Shown: positions 1 to 6,597, numbered from the stretch's first letter. The stretch is DNA of 11,474 nt from CAYXWM01 sp964392115 (GCA_964392115.1 CAYMOU010000084.1:1-11474); one strand, 5' to 3'. The notes: generated by a model not told the origin, from the letters alone. A program made the numbers and translations.

Positions 1-179
1 ATACTTGCACAAATTATTATATCATATTTGTAACTAATATGAAAGATTTTAACATACAAAAATTAGTTTACTTAACATTTTCTTATAAATATGTGTAAAT
101 TTTATGTAAAGCAGAATATAAATTCCATTTAATTACTAAATATTACATCCTACTAAAATAAAGGTGATTAATAAAGTGT

Positions 180-207
180 TTGAATGTAGTTGCTTTTTTG
201 ATATAAT
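180..207 (+). promoter_or_regulatory. Candidate sigma-A promoter for the LysR gene
   Basis: A perfect -10 hexamer TATAAT lies at 202-207. A 4/6 match to the -35 box, TTGAAT, lies at 180-185, giving a 16-nt spacer. Transcription would start near 214 and leave a leader of about 125 nt before the LysR start codon. The surrounding DNA is very AT-rich, so a chance TATAAT is possible. I see no gene in 1-340. Confidence 0.4.
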
Positions 208-221
208 AGTCAGCGGCAAAG

Positions 222-275
222 CTATATATACAAATAAATGCACAAAATATTTATTAATACACTGCGGATATATAG
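222..275 (+). other. AT-rich nested inverted repeat in the LysR leader
   Basis: The arms CTATATAT (222-229) and ATATATAG (268-275) are complementary. Inside them AATAAAT (233-239) pairs with ATTTATT (249-255) around a 9-nt loop. If transcription starts near 214 this would be the first structure in the leader RNA. It could equally be a binding site for the LysR protein itself or chance symmetry in AT-rich DNA. There is no U-tract, so it is not a terminator. Confidence 0.25.
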
Positions 276-340
276 TTGTTTTTCCCAATTAATATTATTT
301 CTTAATAACTGAATCGGTTTTTATAATTAGGGAGAGTGTT

Positions 341-1231
341 ATGTTAGATTACAGGTTTGAAACATTTTTGGTCTTGAGCAAGTTGGGTAGCTATACCAAA
401 ACCGCTCAGTACCTACATATAACACAACCGGCTGTATCGCAACATATAAAATATTTGGAAGAATACTACGGCTGTAAATTATTCTATTATGAAGGCAAGA
501 CCCTAATGCTTACCCCACGGGGTAAAATGCTAAACGATTTTGCCGTTACAATGAATTCGGACAGCATAAGAATAAAAGAATTGATGAACAAGGAGGAGTT
601 CAAGAGCCTTCCGTTGGAATTCGGTGTAAATTTAAGCATAGGCGAATACGTAATGCCAAAGGTAATAAAAAAATTAATAAAAATATATCCAAACCTAAGT
701 ATTACAATGATAGTTAACAACACACAAAACCTGTTGGAAAAATTAAGGGACGGAGAGCTGAGCTTTGTTATACTGGAAGGATATTTCGATAAATCAAGGT
801 ATGATTTTGAAGTATTGTCCGTTGAAAGTTTTATACCGGTTTGCTCTTCGGATTATCCCCTTGCAGATAAAAAAATAAATTTTAAGGAGATTTTAAACCA
901 TAGACTGTTTGTACGAGAAAAGGGTTCGGGCGTAAGAAATGTTTTTGACGAAATACTGTACGAAAACAATTACACTCCGGAAAATTTCGAGAATATAACC
1001 GTTATAGGTAATACCAATGCAATAAAACAACTGGTATCCGAAGGTTTGGGCATAAGTTTTTTATATAAAACATCTGTTGTAAACGAAATTGAAAGAGGAG
1101 ATTTACGCCAATTACAAATAGAAAACTATCAAATGAAGCATTATTTCAGCTTTGTTTATTTAAAGAACAGCCTCAATAAAATAGAATATTTGAATTGGTT
1201 AAGGTTTTTTAAAGAAACTGTAAATTCCTGA
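341..1231 (+). CDS. LysR-type transcriptional regulator
   Basis: This is a 296-residue cytoplasmic DNA-binding regulator of the LysR family, the usual length for that family. Residues 1-60 form the winged helix-turn-helix, with the typical run SYTKTAQYLHITQPAVSQHI (17-36) and then a KLFYYEGKTLMLTPRG-like wing. Residues from about 90 onward form the periplasmic-binding-protein-like effector domain, with the usual phrase for 'degree of selection by small ligand' (LVSEGLGISFL, near 230-240). The ATG is preceded by AGGGAGAG with good spacing. LysR regulators often control a divergent neighbour, but no gene lies upstream within 340 bp. The next gene on the same strand is a flotillin, about 215 bp away, which makes a shared operon unlikely. 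The effector and target genes cannot be read from the sequence. Confidence 0.93.
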   Translation: MLDYRFETFLVLSKLGSYTKTAQYLHITQPAVSQHIKYLEEYYGCKLFYYEGKTLMLTPRGKMLNDFAVTMNSDSIRIKELMNKEEFKSLPLEFGVNLSIGEYVMPKVIKKLIKIYPNLSITMIVNNTQNLLEKLRDGELSFVILEGYFDKSRYDFEVLSVESFIPVCSSDYPLADKKINFKEILNHRLFVREKGSGVRNVFDEILYENNYTPENFENITVIGNTNAIKQLVSEGLGISFLYKTSVVNEIERGDLRQLQIENYQMKHYFSFVYLKNSLNKIEYLNWLRFFKETVNS

Positions 1232-1259
1232 TAAAATTACACATTTTACATTATATTTA

Positions 1260-1287
1260 TTGTAAAAAACAATCCGTATGTTATAAT
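1260..1287 (+). promoter_or_regulatory. Candidate sigma-A promoter for the flotillin gene
   Basis: TATAAT lies at 1282-1287 and TTGTAA at 1260-1265, with a 16-nt spacer. The -35 box overlaps the right arm of a small inverted repeat, TTTTACA (1244-1250) / TGTAAAA (1261-1267), which could be an operator. The predicted start of transcription (about 1294) falls right at the left edge of the MITE at 1297, so the MITE would form most of the 5' leader of the flotillin mRNA. Confidence 0.45.
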
Positions 1288-1296
1288 AGAGACATA

Positions 1297-1396
1297 ATAC
1301 TAATTCCATTTAAGACAATAGGTAAAAATTTGCAACTCAGACAAAGATTCAAGGATAATTTGCAAATTTTTAACCTTCGTTATATGGAATTAGTAT
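1297..1396 (-). mobile_element. MITE-like element, copy 1 (inverted orientation)
   Basis: This 100-bp non-coding element has perfect 12-bp terminal inverted repeats, ATACTAATTCCA at 1297-1308 and TGGAATTAGTAT at 1385-1396. A second inverted repeat lies inside it: GGTAAAAATTTGCAA (1321-1335) against TTGCAAATTTTTAACC (1360-1375). The whole element can therefore fold into a long hairpin. Its reverse complement matches the copies at 6429-6541 and 11420-11474 along their length. The outermost TA on each side could be a TA target duplication, as made by IS630/Tc1-mariner-type transposases, but TA is palindromic, so this is inference. It carries no ORF and must have been moved by a transposase encoded elsewhere. 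Confidence 0.8.
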
Positions 1397-1445
1397 AAAT
1401 CATGTTTTTCGATACTCTAAAAATTCTAATACAGGGGGTCATAAA

Positions 1446-2954
1446 ATGAGTATGGAAATATTGTTAATGACAATAGGGAGGGTGGAATTTAACATGGAAT
1501 TAATATGGATAGTCTTAGGCGTTATCTTGGTTTCTGTCTTTTTGGCAATATCCTACATAAAAGCACCGCCGGATATAGCTTACATAATTTCCGGCTTTAA
1601 AAAAGGTAAAGACAAAAACAGCGGTGCCAGAATTATTGTGGGTAGAGCAACTATCAGGATTCCCTTTTTCGAAAGGATAGACAAATTAAGACTTAACCTT
1701 ATGCAGGTAGACATTAAAACCAACTCCGCCGTACCTACCAGTGAATATATCAACATTTTCATTGACGGCGTTGCCAACATCAAGGTAGCCTCCGACAAAG
1801 ATTCTATACTTCGTGCCGCAGAAAACTTTTTAGGCAGACGCCAAGAAGAAATAGGCATTGTTGCCCAGCAAGTTCTCGAGGGCAATATGCGTGAAATTGT
1901 GGGACAAATGAAACTTTCGGACTTGGTGCAAAACAGGGACTTGTTTGCAGCAAAAGTCTTGGAAAATGCCGCCGACGACATGAGGAGAATGGGGCTTGAA
2001 ATAATAAACCTTACTATACAAAACTTTGTAGACAAAGAAGGCATTATTCAAGACCTGGGTATAGATAACATTGCAAGAATCAGAAAAGATGCAGCTATTG
2101 CAAAAGCCAATGCTGAAAAAGACATAGCTGTGGCTCAAGCGACCGCTATGGAAGAAAGCAACAAGGCAAAGGCTCTGGCGGATATTAACATAGCTTTGCA
2201 AAACAAGGAAGTTGAAATTAAGAAGTCCGAGTTTAAGATAGACCAAGACGTAAAAAAGGCAGAAGCCGACGCCGCCTATGCTATACAAGAACAGGAACAA
2301 CGTAAGAGCATAGAAACTTCATCGGTTAATGCAGACATTGCCCGAAGAGAACGTGAAGTTGAATTGAAAGAAAAAGAAATAGCTTTAACCGAAAAATCCT
2401 TGGATGCAGAGGTTAAGAAAAAAGCCGAAGCCGAAAAATATGCTATAGAACAACAGGCCCAGGCTGATAAATACAAACGTGAACAGGCTGCAATGGCCGC
2501 CAAAATCGAACAGGAACAACAGGCAGAAGCTGACAAAATCAAAGCCTCCGCTAAAAGGTTTGCCGATGAAGAAGAGGCAAAAGGTATAGAAGCCAAGGGC
2601 CGTGCCGAAGCAGAAGCAATCCTTGCAAAGGCAGAAGCTATGAAAGCCATGGGCGAAGCATCCGTATTGGAAATGTACCTTCAAGTATTGCCTGAAATAG
2701 TCAAAAATGCGTCCATACCTCTTGCTCAAACCGATAAGATTATAATGTACGGTGACGGCAATTCCACTAAACTTATCAAGGACGTAATGTCCTCCGCAAA
2801 CCAAATAACCGAGGGCATTGCGGAATCCACCGGGATAGATGTTAAATCCCTGTTAAGTGGATTTATCGGCGGAAAGGCCGCATCAGACCTCAATTTAGGT
2901 CGTCAAAGTACTTCAACTCCATCAGAACCCACACAACCCGGCGATAACAATTAA
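1446..2954 (+). CDS. floT: Flotillin-like SPFH-domain membrane protein
   Basis: This 502-residue protein is close in length and layout to Bacillus FloT (about 509). A hydrophobic N-terminal segment (about 19-38) anchors it to the membrane. An SPFH/band-7 domain follows (about 40-210). A long Ala/Glu/Lys-rich coiled coil (about 210-410) includes the flotillin-type runs KKAEAEKYAIEQQAQADKYK and AKGRAEAEAILAKAEA. A C-terminal oligomerisation segment follows, with VLEMYLQVLPEIVKNASIPL. By family knowledge, flotillins scaffold ordered membrane microdomains. No NfeD partner lies next to it. Two starts are possible: ATG 1446 after GGGGGT, used here, or in-frame ATG 1494 after GGGAGGGTGG. The second start would give a shorter tail before the membrane segment, more like FloT. 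The gene probably stands alone, with its own promoter and terminator. The symbol rests on resemblance recalled from memory. Confidence 0.9.
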   Translation: MSMEILLMTIGRVEFNMELIWIVLGVILVSVFLAISYIKAPPDIAYIISGFKKGKDKNSGARIIVGRATIRIPFFERIDKLRLNLMQVDIKTNSAVPTSEYINIFIDGVANIKVASDKDSILRAAENFLGRRQEEIGIVAQQVLEGNMREIVGQMKLSDLVQNRDLFAAKVLENAADDMRRMGLEIINLTIQNFVDKEGIIQDLGIDNIARIRKDAAIAKANAEKDIAVAQATAMEESNKAKALADINIALQNKEVEIKKSEFKIDQDVKKAEADAAYAIQEQEQRKSIETSSVNADIARREREVELKEKEIALTEKSLDAEVKKKAEAEKYAIEQQAQADKYKREQAAMAAKIEQEQQAEADKIKASAKRFADEEEAKGIEAKGRAEAEAILAKAEAMKAMGEASVLEMYLQVLPEIVKNASIPLAQTDKIIMYGDGNSTKLIKDVMSSANQITEGIAESTGIDVKSLLSGFIGGKAASDLNLGRQSTSTPSEPTQPGDNN

Positions 2955-2964
2955 AATACATAAT

Positions 2965-3000
2965 AAAAAATGGTATAACTACGGGTTATACCATTTTTTT
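2965..3000. terminator. Bidirectional intrinsic terminator
   Basis: A 15-bp perfect stem (2965-2979 with 2985-2999) has loop TACGG and is bounded by six A on one side and seven T on the other. It works as a hairpin plus U-tract on either strand. It sits between the convergent ends of the flotillin gene (11 nt after its stop) and the anti-sigma gene (12 nt beyond its stop), and can serve both. Confidence 0.9.
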
Positions 3001-3011
3001 GTGTGCATTGA

Positions 3012-4385
3012 TTAACTTGTTTTGTTTTTTATCTTATAGTAATGCCTATATAAAAATATGGGTGTAAATATAACAACGGCTAACAAAAGGGGTATACTGA
3101 TTCTCACCCAAAACAAAATGAATTCCTTGAAAAAGTTTATGGTACCTGCGGCGGATTCATTAAACGCCATACTGATTTGAGAAGGCATATCCATAACAGC
3201 CGGGTTTTCGGTAACATATATTCGAACGTTAGAAACATTGTTGTCCTGTAAAGCCATTTGACCTTGTAAGTCTATAATCTCGGAATTAATTTGCGAAAGC
3301 CTGTCTTCCAAAGCTAAGGTATCGGCAACGTTGCCTGCGTTTTCGGTCAACATCACTTTGATACGCTGTTCTTCGTCCTGCTTTAAATTAATCCGGGATA
3401 TTAAGGCTGAACTGTAACTTTCATCGTTGCTGTATTCCTCAACGCTTAACAGCACTTCTTTGTTATTATCAACAAAGGCTTCGATGCTGCGCTTTAAAAC
3501 ATCGTATTCACCGGTGGGAATTTCTACGGATACATAAAAGGTTTTAGCATTGTCAATATAGCTTTGCTCGGTAATGTTGGGTGTTAAGTTTAAGTCTGTA
3601 AACATAGCTTCTATGCCGGTGACAAAGCTTGCGTAATTGCCTGTACTTAGCTTGTATTCAGCGGTTTTTTTGATGGTATCGCCGGAGTTTACATAAATTT
3701 TTGCCGGTTCGGTCGAATTATTGTCGTAGATGTTGCCGGTTGTTGCCTCATCGGCATTATATTGGTATTGCATGGGTGCTTGTTGAGAATCGGAGGTAAG
3801 GCTCTCCGGTGGTTGCCCGGCAGAGGTGATGGAAACTATTCCCTCGTTCCCGTTGCCGGTCTGTTTTGGGGATTCAACCTCCATGTTATACATCTGTACA
3901 GAGCGTCCATATTCCGTAGCCACTTGCTCGTTTCCGGGCGGACTTTGTTTACCGCCCAAAATAAACTCATCGTTAACAGCACTGCTTTTCCCAAATAACA
4001 TCAGCCCAACAGTAGAAACTACCATAAGGGCGGCGAAAGTATAGGCAAAGGCACCGGCAAGTCTGCGGAAGAAAGGTATTTTTACGACTTTCTTAGGATG
4101 CACCTGCATTATTCGTTTAGCCGGCGTGGATGGTGTTTTTTCCATAAACAACTGCACTTGCTGCTCTTGGCGGTGCAGTTTTTCCATCAGTTCGTCGTGA
4201 TAACCTTCCGGCAGTTCAACCTTGGACAACTCTTGCAAGTCATTGAGAAGGGCTTGCATTTGTTCCAATTCGCTTTTGCAACCGGGGCATTTATCTATAT
4301 GAGCCAAAAAATCCGCTTTTTCTTCTTTGTTTAATTCGTTGTCCAAGAACGCCGTGATAATCAGCTTATATCTCTCACAATCCAC
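3012..4385 (-). CDS. Anti-sigma factor: zinc-finger ZAS domain plus DUF4349, two TM segments
   Basis: This is probably the membrane-bound anti-sigma factor for the ECF sigma factor encoded just upstream. The N-terminus (1-45) carries the ZAS/zf-HC2 zinc motif, with C3 and then HIDKCPGC giving H29, C33 and C36. A membrane segment lies at about 110-131 and a second at about 423-446, with a basic C-terminal tail. Between them, a low-complexity Ser/Asn/Gln linker leads into a DUF4349-like domain (about 230-395), which ends in a coiled-coil-like stretch (LALEDRLSQINSEIIDLQGQ). Start choice: the sigma gene ends inside GAAGGAGGTAA, so AAGGAGG lies 7 nt before GTG at 4385. The in-frame ATG at 4403 has no SD and would overlap the sigma gene. 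The GTG start gives 457 residues and a 4-nt gap to the sigma gene. The outside loop probably senses an envelope signal, but the signal itself is unknown. Confidence 0.85.
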   Translation of the reverse strand: MDCERYKLIITAFLDNELNKEEKADFLAHIDKCPGCKSELEQMQALLNDLQELSKVELPEGYHDELMEKLHRQEQQVQLFMEKTPSTPAKRIMQVHPKKVVKIPFFRRLAGAFAYTFAALMVVSTVGLMLFGKSSAVNDEFILGGKQSPPGNEQVATEYGRSVQMYNMEVESPKQTGNGNEGIVSITSAGQPPESLTSDSQQAPMQYQYNADEATTGNIYDNNSTEPAKIYVNSGDTIKKTAEYKLSTGNYASFVTGIEAMFTDLNLTPNITEQSYIDNAKTFYVSVEIPTGEYDVLKRSIEAFVDNNKEVLLSVEEYSNDESYSSALISRINLKQDEEQRIKVMLTENAGNVADTLALEDRLSQINSEIIDLQGQMALQDNNVSNVRIYVTENPAVMDMPSQISMAFNESAAGTINFFKEFILFWVRISIPLLLAVVIFTPIFLYRHYYKIKNKTS

Positions 4386-4389
4386 TCTG

Positions 4390-4992
4390 TTACCTCCTTC
4401 CATCTATAATAACGTTATTTTGAGAGTTTTGTTCCTTCTCGTACAATTGTTTTAATCGGCGTCTTGCACGTGATAATCTTGATTTTACCGTTCCCAAGTT
4501 ACTGTTGGTTACCTCCGCTATTTCGTTATAACTCATTCCCTGTATATCCCTTAATACTATTAAAGTCTTGTAATCGTGAGAAAGCTTGTGTATAGCCGAA
4601 ACCAATTCCTTTTGTTTTTCCGATTCTATGGCGCTTTCTTCCGGGGTGCTTTCTTTTGAAGGGATTTGTATAATTTTAAGCCCCTCTTCGCCGTCCTTTG
4701 TTTCGTCCAGACTGACGGCTTCTTTCCGCCGGCGTTTACGCAGCTCGTCTATACAAGTATTTGTTGTTATTCTGGCTACCCAGCTTTTGAAATAAGTAAT
4801 GTTGGAAAATTCATGCAGATTTTTGTATATCTTAATCAATACCTCTTGGGATATATCCTTGGCATCTTCGCTGTTTGGCAACATTCTGTAAGCAATGGCA
4901 TACACGAACTTTTCGTACCCCAGGATTAATTGCTCAAATGCTCCCATATCTCCTTCGGTGGCTTTTATCAGTAAGTAAGCTTCATTATCCAA
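4390..4992 (-). CDS. ECF-type RNA polymerase sigma factor
   Basis: This is a 200-residue extracytoplasmic-function sigma factor of the RpoE/SigW type, with regions 2 and 4 only. Region 2 covers about 18-90, with the core-binding/-10 helix AKDISQEVLIKIYKNLHEF and the melting segment KSWVARITTNTCIDELRKR. An acidic linker at about 95-125 precedes region 4 (about 128-182), whose helix-turn-helix is MSYNEIAEVTNSNLGTVKSR with the basic RARRRLKQL after it. The start is TTG at 4992, after AAGGAG with 8-nt spacing. An internal ATG would cut into region 2. The gene is co-transcribed with the anti-sigma gene 4 nt downstream, and its last codons contain that gene's ribosome binding site, which suggests translational coupling and balanced output. 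The regulon cannot be deduced from this window. Confidence 0.95.
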   Translation of the reverse strand: MDNEAYLLIKATEGDMGAFEQLILGYEKFVYAIAYRMLPNSEDAKDISQEVLIKIYKNLHEFSNITYFKSWVARITTNTCIDELRKRRRKEAVSLDETKDGEEGLKIIQIPSKESTPEESAIESEKQKELVSAIHKLSHDYKTLIVLRDIQGMSYNEIAEVTNSNLGTVKSRLSRARRRLKQLYEKEQNSQNNVIIDGRR

Positions 4993-5042
4993 TTCCTTCG
5001 CTCCTTCTTTCCTTTCTGTTTGAGAATCGTCCTTAATTCTTT

Positions 5043-5074
5043 ATTATAATACCAAATTTTTTGTTATTTAACAA
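5043..5074 (-). promoter_or_regulatory. Candidate sigma-gene promoter -10 box and adjacent palindrome
   Basis: On the minus strand a TATAAT lies at 5048-5043, about 50 nt upstream of the TTG start of the sigma gene. No clear -35 box is seen at 16-18 nt. In the -35 to -20 zone there is a 6+2+6 palindrome, TTGTTA TT TAACAA (5061-5074), which could be an operator. Its arms are closer together than in a standard Rex site, so I do not assign it to Rex. Confidence 0.35.
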
Positions 5075-5115
5075 CAGCTTCCTAAAACACATAAAAGTTT
5101 CACAGTGATAGAAGG

Positions 5116-5144
5116 TTGTAAAGCGGTAACGGTTGATATATAAT
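5116..5144 (+). promoter_or_regulatory. Candidate sigma-A promoter for the reductase gene
   Basis: TTGTAA (5116-5121) and TATAAT (5139-5144) are separated by exactly 17 nt. This is the best promoter match in the window, and it uses the same -35 hexamer as the flotillin promoter candidate. Transcription would begin near 5151, leaving about 100 nt of leader before the reductase start codon. Confidence 0.55.
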
Positions 5145-5252
5145 TAATATGAAACATTGCTTCAATTTAACGGGTCTGCAAGCCTAAAACAACAAATCAC
5201 ACATATGTACTTTGATAGCATAAGATAAACACCTATAAGTATGGAGGAAAAA

Positions 5253-6176
5253 ATGAACGAGCAAAAAAAATTAACCCCTGAACAAATTAAAAACGTTAAA
5301 GGTATGGGATTTTTACATAACAGAGGAACCGGCTCTTTTTCGGGCAGGGTAATTACGGAAAACGGCGTTTTAACGGCTAAGGATATGGCGGTTTTGTCTC
5401 AAGCGGCGGAAAAATTCGGTAATGGCAAGGTTACCTTTACCGTCAGAATGACCTGTGAATTACCGGGCATAGAGTACGATAACATAGAACCCTTCCGTGA
5501 ATTTTTGGCGAAAGAAGGCCTGCAAGTCGGCGGAACAGGCCCTAAAGTGCGCCCCATCGTAGCCTGCAAGGGAACCACCTGTGTTTACGGGCTTTACGAT
5601 ACTCAAGCTATGGCAAAGGAAATACACAAGCGTTTCTTTGAGGGATATTCCAAAGTTATGTTGCCTCATAAATTTAAAATTACTTCCGGCGGCTGCCCGA
5701 ATAATTGTGCAAAACCGGACTTAAACGACGTGGGCTTGGTTGGTCAACGCATACCCAAGTTTAAAGCCGAAGATTGTAAAGGCTGCAAGAAATGCGTGGT
5801 CAGTGAGGGTTGCCCTATGAAAGCGGCTACCCTTGATGACGGAAAATTATCCATAGACGAAAACATCTGCAACAGTTGCGGTAAATGCACCAGAACCTGT
5901 ACTTTCAAAATTTTTGAAGATAACGAAACTTTATATAAAGTCTACGCCGGCGGTAAATGGGGTAAACAAATCCGAGTTGGTACTCCCATAAGCAAATTGT
6001 TCACCAAAGAAGAAGCCCTTGATGTAGTTGAAAAATGCATCCTCCTCTTTAAAAAAGAAGGCATTAAAGGCGAACGCTTCGGCGATACCATAGACCGCAT
6101 AGGTAAAGAAAAAGCCGATGAATTACTTATTTCAGACATTTTGTTAAACGAAAAAGAAGAAATAATTAATTCCTGA
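5253..6176 (+). CDS. Sulfite/nitrite reductase-like protein with two 4Fe-4S motifs
   Basis: This 307-residue cytoplasmic redox protein resembles the COG2221/AsrC-type small siroheme reductases. An N-terminal ferredoxin-like half domain (about 1-95) precedes the siroheme/4Fe-4S motif pair: CKGTTC (C105, C110) and GGCPNNC (C148, C152). A ferredoxin insert follows with two Cys sets: C175, C178, C181, C187, and C206, C209, C212, C216. The first siroheme pair is spaced C-x4-C, not the canonical C-x5-C. The start is taken as ATG 5253, because GGAGG at 5243-5247 is well spaced for it; that GGAGG would lie inside the gene if ATG 5241 were used. No AsrA or AsrB partner gene is adjacent, and the gene has its own promoter and terminator. 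It may reduce sulfite, nitrite or another small oxyanion, and the electron donor is not identified. Confidence 0.85.
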   Translation: MNEQKKLTPEQIKNVKGMGFLHNRGTGSFSGRVITENGVLTAKDMAVLSQAAEKFGNGKVTFTVRMTCELPGIEYDNIEPFREFLAKEGLQVGGTGPKVRPIVACKGTTCVYGLYDTQAMAKEIHKRFFEGYSKVMLPHKFKITSGGCPNNCAKPDLNDVGLVGQRIPKFKAEDCKGCKKCVVSEGCPMKAATLDDGKLSIDENICNSCGKCTRTCTFKIFEDNETLYKVYAGGKWGKQIRVGTPISKLFTKEEALDVVEKCILLFKKEGIKGERFGDTIDRIGKEKADELLISDILLNEKEEIINS

Positions 6177-6200
6177 AACTATAATTAATAATCTACATAT

Positions 6201-6227
6201 AAAAAAGCCGACAAATCGGCTTTTTTT
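6201..6227 (+). terminator. Intrinsic terminator after the reductase gene
   Basis: The 11-bp stem 6201-6211 with 6216-6226 has loop CAAA, a GCCGA/TCGGC core and a T7 tract. It begins 24 nt after the reductase stop codon. The A6 on the left means it could also act weakly for transcripts on the minus strand. Confidence 0.9.
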
Positions 6228-6249
6228 AATCCACTCAAACAGAATAACG

Positions 6250-6303
6250 AAATGCACCAAATGCACCAAATGCACCAAATGCACCAAATGCACCAAATGC
6301 ATC
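6250..6303. repeat. 9-bp tandem repeat, six units
   Basis: The unit AAATGCACC occurs five times without error (6250-6294). A sixth unit, AAATGCATC, has one change (6295-6303). It lies 23 bp beyond the reductase terminator, in gene-free DNA. The 9-bp period keeps open frames in both directions (Met-His-Gln or Gly-Ala-Phe repeats), but no SD or gene context supports translation. Such arrays usually vary in length by replication slippage. Confidence 0.95.
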
Positions 6304-6325
6304 GAATACCTTTAATACAATGTAG

Positions 6326-6346
6326 GGTCGGGGCTCTGCTCCGACC
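6326..6346. repeat. GC-rich hairpin, probable dispersed intergenic repeat
   Basis: GGTCGGGGC (6326-6334) folds on GCTCCGACC (6338-6346) over a 3-nt loop, with one G-T wobble. Its GC content stands out sharply from the AT-rich surroundings. Short GC-rich hairpins introduced by TGTAGGG-like sequence are scattered through many Firmicute genomes, and this looks like one such repeat. Only one copy is in the window, so the assignment is inference. It has no U-tract. Confidence 0.45.
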
Positions 6347-6391
6347 GCTCTACGACCACGGCAACCTTTATCTTTCATCCATCCAATCCAC

Positions 6392-6427
6392 AAAAAAGAG
6401 GAGTGCCACGAAACCGCAAGCACTCCT
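6392..6427 (-). terminator. Intrinsic terminator for the minus-strand catabolic cluster
   Basis: Read on the minus strand, AGGAGTGC (6427-6420) pairs with GCACTCCT (6406-6399) over a 13-nt loop. After two bases it runs into TTTTTT (6397-6392). It would end transcripts coming from the glycerate kinase pseudogene and genes above it. The stop codon of that pseudogene is about 170 bp away, and almost all of the gap is filled by the MITE at 6429-6541. Confidence 0.7.
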
Positions 6428-6428
6428 T

Positions 6429-6541
6429 ATACTAATTCCTTATTTAATGAAGGTTTAATGAAGGATAAAAATTTGCAAATTATCCTTAAATCTTTGTCAA
6501 AATTGCAAGTTTTTATCTACTGTTTTAAATGGAATTAGTAT
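6429..6541 (+). mobile_element. MITE-like element, copy 2 (complete)
   Basis: This 113-bp non-coding element has ends ATACTAATTCC (6429-6439) and GGAATTAGTAT (6531-6541). The core, an imperfect 27-bp palindrome (6461-6487) centred on AATTTGCAAATT, matches copies 1 and 3. It is longer than copy 1 because of an exact 11-bp duplication of TTTAATGAAGG (6443-6453 and 6454-6464). It begins 1 bp after the hairpin of the minus-strand terminator. No ORF is present. Confidence 0.85.
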
Positions 6542-6597
6542 TAATAAGGGGTTTTGGAAATGAAATTGTTAATTACTGATTTGCAATTAGTATAAGT

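Noticed and set aside
121..132. AATTCCATTTAA, identical to 12 bp at the MITE terminus
   Set aside because: The outer bases CTA are missing and no matching second end or core follows. In such AT-rich DNA a 12-bp match may be chance or a decayed end, so it is not called an element.
2276..2804. Long minus-strand open frames within the flotillin coiled coil
   Set aside because: They are shadows of the Ala/Glu/Lys-rich coding strand, rich in Ser/Ala or Phe/Gly, with no SD or family motif.
5097..5155. TGAAAC hexamers on both strands (minus 5102-5097, plus 5150-5155) resembling ECF -35 boxes
   Set aside because: No CGT-type -10 box lies 15-17 nt downstream of the minus-strand copy. The plus-strand copy is followed only by CGGG. 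Auto-regulation by the ECF sigma factor therefore cannot be claimed.
6250..6303. Tandem array as a CRISPR or as a repeat-protein gene
   Set aside because: The units are 9 bp without spacers. The open Met-His-Gln and Gly-Ala-Phe frames lack an SD and simply follow from a period divisible by three.
6584..6593. CAATTAGTAT, one base different from the MITE right end, just before the glycerate kinase stop
   Set aside because: No core or left end is present between 6542 and 6584. It may be a remnant but cannot be supported.
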